Positions 35,567 through 46,819 of a stretch of 64,000 bases of DNA are shown piece after piece. The stretch is from Niebla homalea. Taxonomy: Eukaryota; Ascomycota; Lecanoromycetes; Lecanorales; Ramalinaceae. The notes beneath the pieces were generated by a model, which saw only the letters and a program-made list of their open reading frames with translations, ran no database searches and was not told the DNA's origin. The stretch lies in NCBI GenBank assembly GCA_019925105.1, contig JAHGAU010000003.1, positions 1,240,001 to 1,304,000 of the forward strand. The letters are read 5' to 3'. The stretch's first letter is position 1. Each line of letters starts with the position of its first letter. Position numbers and translations under genes: made by a program.

Positions 35567-36745
35567 ATGATAGTCTCCCATTTTACGCTGTATCCGTGGT
35601 TCTCTTGCATTATCGCCCTGACTATCGTCTTCTCCATCATTACCCTTCTTCCATGGCGGGGTGAGTCACCAAATGCTTTGCACACAGCTTCAGGCAGAGC
35701 AAAAGACCCCAAATGGCTTCTCGCCATCTTCCTAAGTCCCTCCAAAATCTCCCGCCGCTCCGTCATTCGATCGACATGGGCCACCCGTTACCAAAACCCA
35801 GCCTGGGAGTATCGCTTCATCCTTGGCAATTACAGCTCCAGCCCGTGGGCCCCGGCGATTGAGTTCGAAAATGCTACCTATGGCGACATGTGGGTGCTCG
35901 ACGAGTTTACAAACGAGAATCACGAGACGGCAAATCATATCAAGAACATGGAATTTTTCCAATACATGGTCCAGCACCAGGGCACGCGGGTCAAGCGGTA
36001 CGACTTTGTCAGCAAGGTCGACGATGATACTTGGTTCAACATTCCACCTTACTACAACACTTTCATTGTCCCACGGCTGTCGGGTGGGGAGAAGTACGAC
36101 CCAGACGCCCTTACAATGATAGGTCGACCGATGGTTTGGGGCCAGCCATACGCGTATGCCTCGGGCCTTCTCTACACCATGAGCGGGTCGCTGCTGGAAC
36201 TGCTCGCGGCAAAATACAGGGCCAATCCTGGGTCCGGCGAAAAGACAGAAGACGAGCTGATGGGGCTGTACCTGTACGAGGAGCAAATCCAGCATAATTT
36301 CGTGCCCGTCGAATTGGAGCAGGCGTGGGACATTGGGCTGGAGTATTTGGTGGACGACAAGACGATGCTGATCCACAAGATCAAAGACGATGCCCGATTG
36401 CTGGAAGTGAGCACGATGTTTGATGAGGAGGGGTTGTGGAATGGCAAAAAGATTGACGGATTGACGAATTTCAACCGCACAATGAAGGAGGTGGTGGACC
36501 GGCTGGGTGAGCCTAGTACGGAGGAGTTGGAGCAGCTCAGGTCAGAGTGGGAAAGCGGAGAATCGAGCATCGAGCCAAGGGAAACCTTGGATTGGAGGTT
36601 GATCGAAGGCAAGATATCCATAGAGGACAGAGAGGAGATGGGAGGACTGTACCCCCTGAATCTGCCGGGCAACAATGCAAGCACAGGAGTCATTCCGCAG
36701 CCTCTGGGTACAGTGAAAAGACCTGAAGAAAATTTCAAGCATTGA
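35567..36745 (+). CDS. GT31-like glycosyltransferase, type II membrane protein
   Basis: Single exon, 392 residues. A short cytoplasmic start is followed by one hydrophobic anchor (FSCIIALTIVFSIITLL, about residues 12-29), then a lumenal domain. WLLAIFLSPSKISRRSVIR resembles the N-terminal GT31 pattern with its RR..IR.TW element; FVSKVDDDTWFNIP gives the metal-binding DxD; EDELMGLYLYEEQI may hold the catalytic acidic residue. The family includes beta-1,3-galactosyl- and GlcNAc-transferases of the Golgi (Galactosyl_T fold). Donor sugar and acceptor cannot be read. The last 100 residues are Glu-rich without a clear domain. The start is chosen because the anchor follows immediately. Confidence 0.8.
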   Translation: MIVSHFTLYPWFSCIIALTIVFSIITLLPWRGESPNALHTASGRAKDPKWLLAIFLSPSKISRRSVIRSTWATRYQNPAWEYRFILGNYSSSPWAPAIEFENATYGDMWVLDEFTNENHETANHIKNMEFFQYMVQHQGTRVKRYDFVSKVDDDTWFNIPPYYNTFIVPRLSGGEKYDPDALTMIGRPMVWGQPYAYASGLLYTMSGSLLELLAAKYRANPGSGEKTEDELMGLYLYEEQIQHNFVPVELEQAWDIGLEYLVDDKTMLIHKIKDDARLLEVSTMFDEEGLWNGKKIDGLTNFNRTMKEVVDRLGEPSTEELEQLRSEWESGESSIEPRETLDWRLIEGKISIEDREEMGGLYPLNLPGNNASTGVIPQPLGTVKRPEENFKH

Positions 36746-37164
36746 TTCAAGAGCGCAAAGCGCCCTCGTTAACAACCAAAAGATTTGCAACGAGGGCGCA
36801 GTAAAATCCCGGCAAAATCGGCTTTCTCCCAAATCAATTAACGTTGGCAAGGTTGGTTCTCTTTCCATCCATCTAGAACGTAATTGATTAAAAGAACTTC
36901 TGGATTATAACATTACTACATTTAACTTAAACGACGTACGGACTTTGTACCAAGCTCCTTGTTATGGGAACAGGAGTCCAACGTTGGTGAGGCGCCTTCT
37001 TGGCGGCTTCTCTCCGCCAAGATTGCTTAGAATTATCCGAATGGGGCAATTTTGCGCGAGTTGAAAATCATTGTACATTCAATCCATTTACTTTTTGAAT
37101 TCAAAGTCCAAATTTATAGCTCAATACCAGATTCATCGGCTCTTCTCCCCACTCGTTCGCCAGT
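36746..37164. other. intergenic region, promoter side of uL5m
   Basis: 419 bp between two plus-strand genes. A TTTATAG element occurs near 37,116, about 50 bp before the uL5m start. Nothing else is seen. Confidence 0.4.
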
Positions 37165-38466
37165 ATGGCCGCTCCTCAGACGGTCCGAGCGACTCGAAGC
37201 CTTCGGTCCAATCCTAGAAAAATAGCCAGAGTCAAGATCTCGCAATGCCTATATTCCAGTCGAAGCGCATCCACCTACACCGAAGCGACCGACATTTCAG
37301 AGGATGTCGTGCCCGACACGTCCTTCAGGAACTCCCCATCTGAAGAACACGTCAAAGCCTTCAACCCTTTGGCAAGATCCCGACGGCGGAAGACCCAATT
37401 GCCACCAAGTCGGTTCGTGCCTCAGAAACCAACTTCCATTGGCCCCTCCCCTCACACCTTCCCTTCTTCTTCTCACCTCACTCTTAACATTCACTAACAA
37501 AACCCTCTCAAGCTACCAATTCCGCCCCCCAAATACTACCGCGGTCCCCTGCACCCACACCAACCCCCCCCTCCCTCCGACCCATCCTCCCGCCTCTTCA
37601 CCCCGGGCCCCTTCTCCCTCCCCCGGCTCGAGCAAACCTACCACGACACCCTCGCTCCCAACCTGCTGACCCTGATGTACACGCACCACCCGCCGGGCAC
37701 GCTCCCGGGGCCCTGCACCACGCAGCGGCTCCGCAGCTGGGACAACTCGTCCCCCTACCACAAGAACCGACCGCTCCGGGCGCCGCGCGGGGCCCCCCAG
37801 CTGCCGCTGCTCACGCGGCCCATCACCTTCCGCAACGTGCCCCGGCTGGCCAAGATCCACGTGCACTCCTTCCTCCGGGACGCCGGCACGGATCAGAACC
37901 ACGTGCAGGTGGCCGGCATGGTGGTGCAGGCCATCACCAACGTGCGCGCCACCGTGTTCCGGGCCCGGCACAGCATCGGCAATTTCAACCTGACCAAGGG
38001 CAAGCCGTGCGCGGTCGGGGTGGAGCTGCGCGGTGAGGATATGTGGGGGTTCCTGAGTAAGGTGGTCGAGGTGGTGATGCCGCGGATCAAGGAGTACAAG
38101 GGGGTGAGTGGGCGCAGTGGGGATGGGTCCGGGGATATCAGTTGGGGGTTCAGTGGCGAGGTGGTGGGCGGGTTTCCCGAGGTGGAGGTCAATTATGATG
38201 CGTGAGTTTGCAAAGGTCTTCTTCTTCTTGGCAGCTTGCTTTCTGGCTTTGGGGGGAATGGTATTGAAGGGGGGTGGCGTGAAGTATGGATTGTGGGAGG
38301 AGATGAGGCTGACAATGATGATGATGATGATGATGATTGCAGATACCCACCGAAGATGATACCGGGAATCGACATCACTTGCTGTACTACCGCCACCAAC
38401 GACCGGGATGCGAGGTTATTGTTGAGCTCACTGGGAGTGCCGTTTCATGGGAAGCATGTCAATTAA
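37165..38466 (+). CDS. MRPL7: mitochondrial ribosomal protein uL5m
   Basis: Large-subunit mitoribosome protein that contacts the central protuberance. Model: exons 37165-37416, 37513-38201 and 38343-38466, 354 residues. Presequence-like start MAAPQTVRATRSLRSNPRK; conserved KYYRGPLHPHQPP, RPITFRNVPRLAKI, MPRIKEYKGVSG and GVPFHGK at the end. Exon 2 to exon 3 is clean (GTGAG donor, TTGCAG acceptor). The first splice is doubtful: the donor GTGCCT used here keeps frame but gives SRFLPIPPPKYY, while a GTTCGT donor four bases earlier gives the more family-like SRYQFRPP and then loses frame at a run of six C (37525-37530). Either the splice is unusual or a C is missing from the assembly. Confidence 0.87.
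38315..38338. repeat. (ATG)n microsatellite in uL5m intron 2
   Basis: About eight ATG units within the 141-bp second intron, ending just before its TTGCAG acceptor. Confidence 0.8.
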
Positions 38467-38716
38467 ACCTTAGCCCCTTTTATTCTCTCATCAAAGTTCT
38501 TTGGGAAGCAAGTAGCAAATCCATCCACGCTTCAGCAAGTATCTATCCATGTGTTACAAATGCTTCGCAACGCTGTTCCCGCCATGTTGGGGTATCATGC
38601 ACATAATGTCCACATCCTGAGCGCCGTGCCGCTTTGCCGCCTGCCAGACTCCATGCGCTTGTGGCCCTGGTTGAGATATTTTGAGTAACGTTCATCGTCT
38701 TCTCGGTCCTATCGTC

Positions 38717-41380
38717 TCACATAATGCTGCATTCTCTATCAGGCTTCTGTCCCTTTGTAAGATGTTGGTGCTGTTTAGCCCCCTTGTGTTTCTCCTTCGC
38801 TTCCTTCTTCGACCTGGCTCTTTCATTCGCCTTGTCGACCTCCAGCGACATCGATCCCCTTCGTTGTGCTTCTTCCGAGCGTCTCTCCCCCTGGGCAGGG
38901 ATCGCGCTCAGTTCGTCTCTACTCATACGATTGGCCAACCGCGTAAGAGAACCGCTCAGCCGGGTCTCGCCGGACGAGCTGCCCGGTCTGCTCCTGCTGC
39001 TAGACTTGGTAGCTTTGGAGCCTCGCCGACCAGCAGTGAGCCTGTTGGGCCCATCATTGAGCACGCCCAGCTCGGTTCGGGCTCCTGAGGCTGTGACCAC
39101 GTCGGCAAAATGTTGAATGGGCGGCGCTTGCACGGTAGGAACCAGCGGCATCCCGCTGCCATTACTCCTGTCTGTGAGAGCTGCACTGTGGGGACGCTCA
39201 CTGGTCATGCTCGACCGACCACGTCGTTCCCCAATGCTGGTGCTGTCGAGGCTGGTACGCGGCAGGGCGTTCTCGTCACTCGTCCTCCGTTGGCCGAAGA
39301 CATCACCACCAATGCCAGAGTCGGGCTTGGAGCGATTGCTAGCGTTGGAATCTGCATAGGAAGGTGGTGCATCCCCATTGATGGTCACATTCTCGCTGTC
39401 CACTGCAGGTGGTCCCTCTTCGATTGGCATGACTTGATAGAAGAGGAGGTAAGGGGAATCCTGCTTGAGCCGATCCTCGATCGAGACAAAGGTGCTTCTT
39501 TCTCTGGCTATATCGTCGAACCGTATCCATTGATCCTGACCCTGTCCACTAGGGTCCGGGCTGCGTACTAAAGAAATGTAATGTCCTGACTCCACTGTAA
39601 GGCCTTCATGGCAGACCACCGATTGAAGAGACAGCTTGAAATTGCCAAAAGCAGGTCCGTCATCGGATATCGCGTCGTCAGAGACAAAGTGTGGTAGGCC
39701 TATCTCTAACGGTATGTCGATCTGTGTTCGTCTCTTGAAGGCAACGCCATTATTGTTGACACCATAACGCTTGAGACATATGCCTAGAACCGGACGAGTG
39801 CTTGAGAAATGAGCAGCAACTTGGGCGTCGGTCGTCGGTTGATTGTTGGTATACCACGCTGAAGTTGGTCAGTGGATTGAATGGGAAAGCGGGTGTTCAT
39901 GACGAAACTTACGGATAAGAGTGAAGAACTGCCAGGCAGGCATCATCACCTCCTTCCGCGTCCTAGATTGACCAGTACCATCGTCATCACCCTTTAACAA
40001 GGCGTGCTTTTCATTGATGTAATGGTCCTGGATAAGGCTTGGGGCGCGATGCCGTGACAGAAGTGGCCGAACAGGGGAGGGAGGATGGGAATCGTTCAGT
40101 TCGGCTACCTCAATATGGGTTGCATAGCCTTTGGTTGAGCTAATAGAGCCTCTTGAGCGTATTGAGTTCAAGGTGTTTCTCCTCTCTAGCGAGTCCAGGT
40201 ATCGCTTGACTTCTATCTTATTGTTGAAAAAGAGCTCCAGACATTCTTCCAATGTGATCGAGTGACCATCGCTCGGCTCTTCGGGTATTGCAAGCTCCAA
40301 CAATCTCTCGTTGATGAACTTGTGATCATCATTTTGATCCTCCTTGCCGGTGTGGAAGATGTCCATCTTCAGGGTGAGCAGAGGCAAAGCGAGCGTCTCC
40401 GTAATGAATGTAAAAGCCTCGGAAGCATCTTGCTGGCGAAGTTCCTTTGCTTCACTCCAGCCGCAATTTGCAAGCTGTAATTGTATCTGTTTTGTCTGTG
40501 ACCGCGTGTCAGTTTAGGCTAGCTCTCAGGCGAATGGCACGACATACTATGTCCACCGTAATGAGCTTCCCCGCTCTCAGCACGTTGACCCAGAGCCTCA
40601 GCAGTGTAGCCAGCCTCTTCCTCTGCTCATCCTCGAAGTTCTTGTAGAGCATAGCTTCAAAGCTTCCGAGTCTAGCAAACATGGCGAATAGGAGTGCGTC
40701 AAGATAGCAGGTCACGCCTTCTCGGTTGACTGCCCCCAGCAATTTGACGTCCGGTTTCCATGGACTGATGATGCCTTCTTCTGAGTCCTCTAGGATCAAG
40801 AGGAGCTCGAGAGTCTTGTCCAGATCACCTTTCGAGTACTGTGTGGACAACACGAACGCGATATCTGAGTCCTTGAAAGTGCGAATACCCTGCCCAAGAA
40901 GGCGTTCCCTGATGGCTTTGATCTAGGGAAGTCAGACTCCTTCATATACGCAGGTTTTGACGGGATTGCGGAAGCACACCTTGCTTTCCTCATCCTTACT
41001 TGACTTCCTCTCTTTCTCATGGTCGTCGAGGAAGACGCCGTTCAGACGCGTGGATATCGTTTGATCTTTAGGCTGCAGGAGAAATTTCCTCGAGTTAGCA
41101 CTTATACACTCTATTGCCCTGTCGCTGGTCTGCAGATGGGGAGATCTTTTGGGTCTCAGTCGTGGGAATGCCATAGACAATGTATCTGGGGTTCTAATGG
41201 AACGTGTAGCCTGCCATTCTGAAGATGCAGAGGTGGACGAATCGTTGTCCATGACTAGAAGAGAAAGGGCAATCACCCGCGACGCTCGGGAAGCGAAGTG
41301 AAAGGATCTACCTCGTGCTCGTGCTTAACATGATGATGGTGCTTATCTCGACGACTCCGTAATCGATCGAATGTGCTCAT
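38717..41380 (-). CDS. ubiquitin-specific protease with C-terminal CaaX box
   Basis: Cysteine protease of the USP/UCH family that removes ubiquitin from proteins. Proposed exons: 41380-41277, 41193-40980, 40922-40548, 40495-39913, 39858-38717, 805 residues. The Cys box is NREGVTCYLDALLFAMF with the nucleophile Cys; the QQDASEAF box follows at about residue 270; the His box is VESGHYISLVRS, and DDIARERSTFVS and LLFYQV close the domain. The C-terminal 230 residues are Ser/Arg-rich. The protein ends Cys-Ser-Ile-Met, a canonical CaaX prenylation signal. The last three introns (52-57 bp) are clear; the first (41194-41276) and the start are less certain because several phases fit. Start MSTFDRLRSRRDKHHHHV. 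Confidence 0.85.
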
Positions 41381-42039
41381 GCTGGAAGAAGCAGTCTCGG
41401 GCAACGTTGCACGCTTTTGCCCAGAGAGGCTGTTTGAGAGCAAATGCTCGACAGACGGGAAGACCTGTTGCAGCGCGGAACAAGGCAACGACGGTTGTCA
41501 TGAGATTGTGATAAACGCATGTCGAATTGATTCAAGTATAGAATGAGTGGAAGAATAATATGGCATTGACTTTCTTGACGTCGTTAAGCAGTCCGTTTCC
41601 AACACTACAATGCAGCTATACCGAATGAGCTGTCTCGGGCTAGTACGGTAGTAGTACTAGTACCGAGTGAAGTGGCCTATTGTATCTGTTGAGTTTCGGT
41701 ATCATGCGGCAGTGGCTCGAAGTTACCTTAGAGATACAAGTGGCTGGACTACCGCTTGCACTACGTATTTGAGGCTGCCAGTGAGCCAGTATGAGAAGGA
41801 GACGATGAATAGAACTATAGCTCCCAAAGATCTGTTATTTGATCTAAGCTACGACTTGTCTGAAAGTCAAAGTATCGATTCCTGCTAGAGCACTTCTGCC
41901 TTCACTGAACTAACGAAACATTGAATGTCATGCTGCAGAAACCTGCCATCCTCTGCTGGACCGACGAAATTGAGAATCCTGATCAAGATGCTCACCAAAT
42001 GATAGGTCGAAGACCTGGCATTGGCGCGAAGCACTGCAG
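41381..42039. other. intergenic region
   Basis: About 660 bp between two minus-strand genes; short low-confidence frames only. No feature is supported. Confidence 0.45.
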
Positions 42040-43309
42040 TTAGCCGCTCTCGTATAGGACCATGCGATTGACTCCACCACAGGACTCCGTAGGAGCTCCA
42101 GGACATGGTACATTGCATTCGGAATTGTCGACTTTCTGAGGCCCGCCGTAAGGTTCATAACCGCAGTAGCAGTCCTGGCCATTTACCACACCGAAATATT
42201 TTTCACTGCAATGCTCGGCACAGCTCAAAACCGTCATGCCAACTGCATCAGTGTAATCGAAATCCAGGATGTGATGAGTTGGATCATCCGCGTAGCAACC
42301 ATCAAAGGCCTTGCCGTTGACGACGGGGACAAATGTCAGAGGGTTAGAAGGCAGCGTGCTAAATGGCGTAGTCGATGCTGAGCTGGAGTGAGTTGAAGAT
42401 GCTTTTGACGTGGTCATGGTCGTGAAGCCGCTTGAAACCTGAGTGGAAGACAGAGGCAAAGAAGGGCAGAGCCTAGAAGCAGTATCGATGCCGCTCGCTT
42501 CGAGTGGAGGGCAAGACTGAGCAGATGCCAAAGGATTGCCTGTACCGCATTGCTTGATGGCAGCAGCCAGGACAGAACGATTCCAGCGGCTCACGAAAGT
42601 ACCGAAGTAGCCATAACCTGTCCAAGTCAGCATGGAGAACGATGTTCTGATAGGGAAAGACGTGAAGCTTACCAGTGGTGTCTCCATTAGCGAGAAAGTA
42701 GTGGCCACCATCTTGTTGAATCATGTTGACCTTGTAGACCACTGCGGAATACATGGACATCAATTGAACAGGGTGAGACAGAGGACAGATGCCATTAGCA
42801 GGAAGGTAAGCGACATGGGAATTGTCTGCCTTGACGAGATTCTGTCCGTCCCAGCAAGACTGGAAATCCACATAGCCCGTCAACCCGTCTGGGCAGAAGA
42901 TGTTTTGGAAATCAGCGTTTCCGTAGCAAGTGAATCCGGTCTTTGCTATGGGATCCTGTGTGTGAGCAGCAGGGTTACCTGACATGATGGTGAGTCCTGC
43001 CGGGAAGGCTATGGCTGATGAGCCATAGGCAGTGTAGCGGACTGAGAGACCCGTGTTGGATACCTCTTCAACGCGTCCATTTCCGTGTTGATAAAACAAG
43101 CGAGGGACATAGTAACCTGAACCATCTGCTTGCACATCACACGCATGACAGTCCGGAGAAGCTTCAAGAGCCTGAAGAGCACTCTCTGAACTCAAGTTTG
43201 TCGCTGTTGACAATGTTTTTGCGAAGTCAGGGATGATACATTCCTCTGTCCAGTCAGCGATGGTTACACCGACGCTGGCCAGAGTAATGAACAGGAGAGA
43301 TTGCATCAT
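42040..43309 (-). CDS. secreted DUF1996 protein with WSC domain
   Basis: Exons 43309-42673 and 42617-42040 give 404 residues in phase across a 56-bp intron (GTAAGC donor, ACAG acceptor). Signal peptide MMQSLLFITLASVGVTIADW; then a DUF1996 domain to about residue 260 (HACDVQADGSGYYVPRLFY, GFTCYGNADFQNIFCPDG, VDFQSCWDG). A Ser/Thr-rich linker of about 50 residues leads to a WSC domain at about 310-404 with eight spaced Cys (GCYADDP, CAEHCSEKYFG, DCYCGYEPYG, CPGAPTESCGG). DUF1996-WSC proteins are secreted, wall-associated and may bind carbohydrate; function is otherwise unknown. No GPI signal or membrane anchor follows the WSC domain. Confidence 0.9.
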
Positions 43310-45208
43310 CTTTGCGGTATTTGGGATGGTCTGTATGTGAAAATGGGTTGAAACGTGAGGAATGCGGATGAGATGAGAGGAATGTGGATGAGAGTGGTTG
43401 TGGGTTATATCAAACTCAAACCAGACGAGATGACTTTTTAGCCTAATTTCCCATGACACTTCACCAGGACGCGATGATACTCTATCGTCACCGCGAAGAA
43501 ATATCAACCTTGAGGCGACGGACTTGAAAGGCTAGAATCGGATCGTGCGAATCATTGCCAATTCGTGGCGTCTCTGAGCCGCGATGGCACAAAGGTAGAT
43601 AGACTTATGGAGGTGGATGCTCCGTGTTATCCATGATTCTCGATGCTCCCTATTGGGAGGATGCTGCAAGTCCGACGTTCTCCCCGTGAATAATACAACG
43701 ATGAGTCGCAAGGGGGTCAATTGAATTTGAAACACTTGTGCACTTCCAGACCCAGCACCATTGATGACCACCATTCCAGGTCTCGGCTATCAGGCAACGC
43801 TGCCGAAACAGGATTTAGGATTATTCCTAGGCACGTTGCATCGCCGTGATTGACGGAAGTCGTATGATGCATGCATGTGCACTGACAAAAAGTTGCGATC
43901 TGCTTTTGAAGTACCCACTCAATTCTAATACTTTCACGTCTTTCGGAGGTGGCTTACATTCTCTCAAGTCTAGAACATCCACCCAAGCAATTGACCTATC
44001 TGACCTCTATAGTCGAAGTTCAACTTCAGGCGAAAGAAGATCGTGGATAGCTCTACTTTTGTTTGCGGAAATTAAAATGGGGCCATAGCTCCCTCGACTC
44101 GAGTGGCTTTGAATGTTGAAACCGTCACGATGCTTTTGTTCGCTGGAGTACTTGACGTCAATCCCACGCGACTTTGACCGAAACAAGTAGCCGACAGATC
44201 TTCTCGTGGGTCTTTGCCAGATGAGATATACTATTGAGTAGCAGCTACAGACAATCAGTATCGTCAATCCAAGCCGAACAGGTTGCTGAATCAACGGTGA
44301 GCTCATTGACTTCTGGTGTGGATTCTACTGCCTGCGTACCAACGATGTCAGCACCGGATCAACCCAAGCTCCTCCCCCTCTCGATCGTCTTCCAGTCCAA
44401 CAGACGGTGATGGAGTATCATCGGTACGACACTTGAAGTGAAAGCTAGAACCGTGAGCGGAAGATATTCAAGGTTGCCCGGTGAAAGTTCTGTTCTTCGG
44501 CTGCAGACTGGGTGGGTTCGGATGTCGTCAGGACCGCAGGGTGGTATACCACAGGCAGGCTGGAGACTCGCGGTGAGGTCTACATCGGAGCGTAATTAAA
44601 GACACGATGAGGTATACATCGGAGGATGACCAAGGACACGGTGTTGAGCATACACTGAAGGGTGACTTACGAGCTTTCCGACGGAAAATTGGCATGTATG
44701 ACTCTAGGGAAGCACTCACGGCGCTCCAAAGGGTAGTCAGCCAACTCAGACTGACAACGTATGTCACACGGAAAGGTCTTGAAGCAGGAAACTTCGCAAT
44801 TGTCACTTTAGTCATAGTGTTGCAAATGCAAGACTTGGCGCTACTGCAGGTATACGGGAAAGAATTCATGGGTCAGCACCTTGACCGCAGACATTACCTG
44901 GTCTTTTTCGACTCTTTCTCCGAGATCGTACCACACGGATCGAAAAACTTGTGCTTGAGAGTTCTCGCTGGTGCCTGACCGTCGCCAAAGAATGCTGGCG
45001 GGCACCCATAACTTGGAGACTAAGCAAGATACTTGAAGGTCAGCAAGGTGCATTGTACGAATCAGCAATAGCCTTGCTTGTTGAACACGAGGAGATATTG
45101 GGCTAGAAAAGGCAGCATTGGCGCCTACTCATAATAACATCAACAAACAACTGACCAAGCTGGAAAACAACTGAGCACATCTTATTACCTTGCACAAAGC
45201 TTCCAGTC
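43310..45208. other. intergenic region, 1.9 kb
   Basis: No gene is supported. Frames of up to 120 codons on both strands between 43,532 and 45,070 lack family features or usable splice joins. It separates two genes for secreted proteins transcribed divergently. Confidence 0.4.
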
Positions 45209-45727
45209 ATGCGAAAATCAACCATATTCTATGCAGCAACTGCGATACTCATGGCCACACAAGCAGCCGCGCAAGGCCAACTCACCTTGTACGTTCTTAC
45301 CAGTGATGTTCTCGGGGATAACCCCTCAATTGACCCTACTCAACAACAGCTACTACAACACAGCCTACCAAAATTACGTTGGCTCCAAGTACGGTATCCC
45401 ACCTGGCACGGTCGTAGGCGGTCCAGCCGGTTCCAAGGCCGTCCTATGGGTCATAGGCGCCCCGCCCGATAGTCCATGCTGCGGTGGTCTATGCCCCCAT
45501 GTTTCAAAAGCTCCTTTGCGGCCTTTTATACTCACTGACTTCTGCTCCCGTTTCTTCTTCTTGTTTCGTACTCACTTGGTTGTGCGGTTTTCAAAGGGAG
45601 CAACTATGCCTGCAAAAACACGCAGTGCAGCAATTCCGCTTTGAGGGATGCATTGGCTGTTGGACATTGCAAGTCCTTCACTAATGGGGTTTGGGGGCAG
45701 TATGAATGCAAGGGAGGTTGTGAGTAA
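45209..45727 (+). CDS. small secreted cysteine-rich protein, candidate effector
   Basis: Not recognised as a named family. Exons 45209-45288, 45350-45483 and 45597-45727 join in phase into 114 residues. A signal peptide (MRKSTIFYAATAILMATQAAAQG) is followed by about 90 residues with seven Cys, mostly in the second half (PDSPCCG, NYACKNTQC, VGHCKSF, YECKGGC). Intron 1 (61 bp, GTACGT...CAACAG) is convincing. The second intron (113 bp) has a T-rich acceptor side but a weak GTGGTC donor; GTCTAT three bases later is in the same phase. Size, secretion and Cys content are those of effector-like or antimicrobial small proteins. Expression evidence would decide whether it is real. Confidence 0.55.
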
Positions 45728-46622
45728 TCTTAGGGATGGGGATGCGGGACTAGTTGATCCAATATAAAGGTATGAGAGCAGAAACAAATGAGAGCAAGAA
45801 TAACTTAGTCAAAGAGGATGGGGGGAGAGCTCCACCTCTTGGAAAGCACAGCAATTCATAACATGACTTATGACACGCAACTGAATGATCATGAAAGGTC
45901 CTCAAAGAAACAAGCTTTTACCAACATATCTTTGTACAATGTCTGTACTTTGAACACGACTCCCCGGAAATGGCCGCGATGGAGGAAGGGCCTCCCGGAG
46001 ACATTGCTTTTGAGTGCGTTACATGCCTCACTATTCGCGAGGAATCCAAGGTCCTCGAGCAACTGCCGAACAAAGAAAGATGCTGTCAGTGAGTCTCAAA
46101 AGTTGTTCGGTTCAACACCGGCAGGATTCATGAGTCTCTTCTGTATGCCTGTTGACCAATGGAGGCGAGATGCTTGACGGCACTCTTCCTTGGACATGAA
46201 GAATGGGCAATCACCCAAAAGCATCAAAAAGATCCTTTGAAATCAGATATTGCAGGACAGGGCGGGAATCAAACGCATCACAAGGAAAAACGTTTTGGCC
46301 TGTGGGTGGTGGATCCCCTAACCTCAGCGCCAAGACAGATATCAATTAACCAAATTAGAACTAGTGTCGCTTAAAACCACTAGCGCCCTTCCTCTTCCCC
46401 GCGCGCACATCAACCTGAAAATGCTCCCTCCAAGCTTCCTCCTTCACCAGCATCCTTCTCTCATCAACAATCGTCAAAGTAAGTTGCCCACTGCCTCTCG
46501 ATCCTGAAAGATGTCCCCATTGCGGCTCTCTCAGCCTTTACACCACTCCATGGTGACGCTCAATGGGCTAACCATAAGTACCCTACCCTCTAGGCTCACT
46601 CCCCCCCAAATCCGAGCACACG
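45728..46622 (+). other. spacer and leader of eL41 with a 5' UTR intron
   Basis: The first 650 bp show nothing. Near the end is a likely 5' UTR intron of the eL41 gene, 46479-46593 (115 bp): GTAAGT donor, GGGCTAACC branch site and CTCTAG acceptor, 29 bases before the start codon. Ribosomal protein genes often carry such leader introns. Confidence 0.5.
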
Positions 46623-46819
46623 ATGAGAGCGAAGTGGAGGAAGAAGCGCGTCCGTCGGCTGAAGCGTAAGAGGAGAAAGACTAGAGCACGCAGGTTCGTC
46701 ACTCCAACCACAACTCGTCCACTTACTTTCCCCACCTGTTGTTTTTTACACACCCGGGCCCCCTCCGCGCGGCCTTTCTTTTCTGACGAGTTCTTTGTTG
46801 TGAAACCTATAGCAAGTAA
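46623..46819 (+). CDS. RPL41: 60S ribosomal protein eL41
   Basis: The smallest ribosomal protein, 25 residues, almost all Arg and Lys: starts MRAKWRKKRVRRLKRKRR and ends in Ala-Arg-Ser-Lys, as in other eukaryotes. It lies at the subunit interface. Exons are 46623-46693 and 46813-46819: the second coding exon is only 7 nt (last base of a Ser codon, a Lys codon and the TAA stop) after a 119-bp intron with GTTCGT donor and TATAG acceptor. Reading through the intron would give an unrelated long tail. It is too short and too split for most gene finders. Confidence 0.92.
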
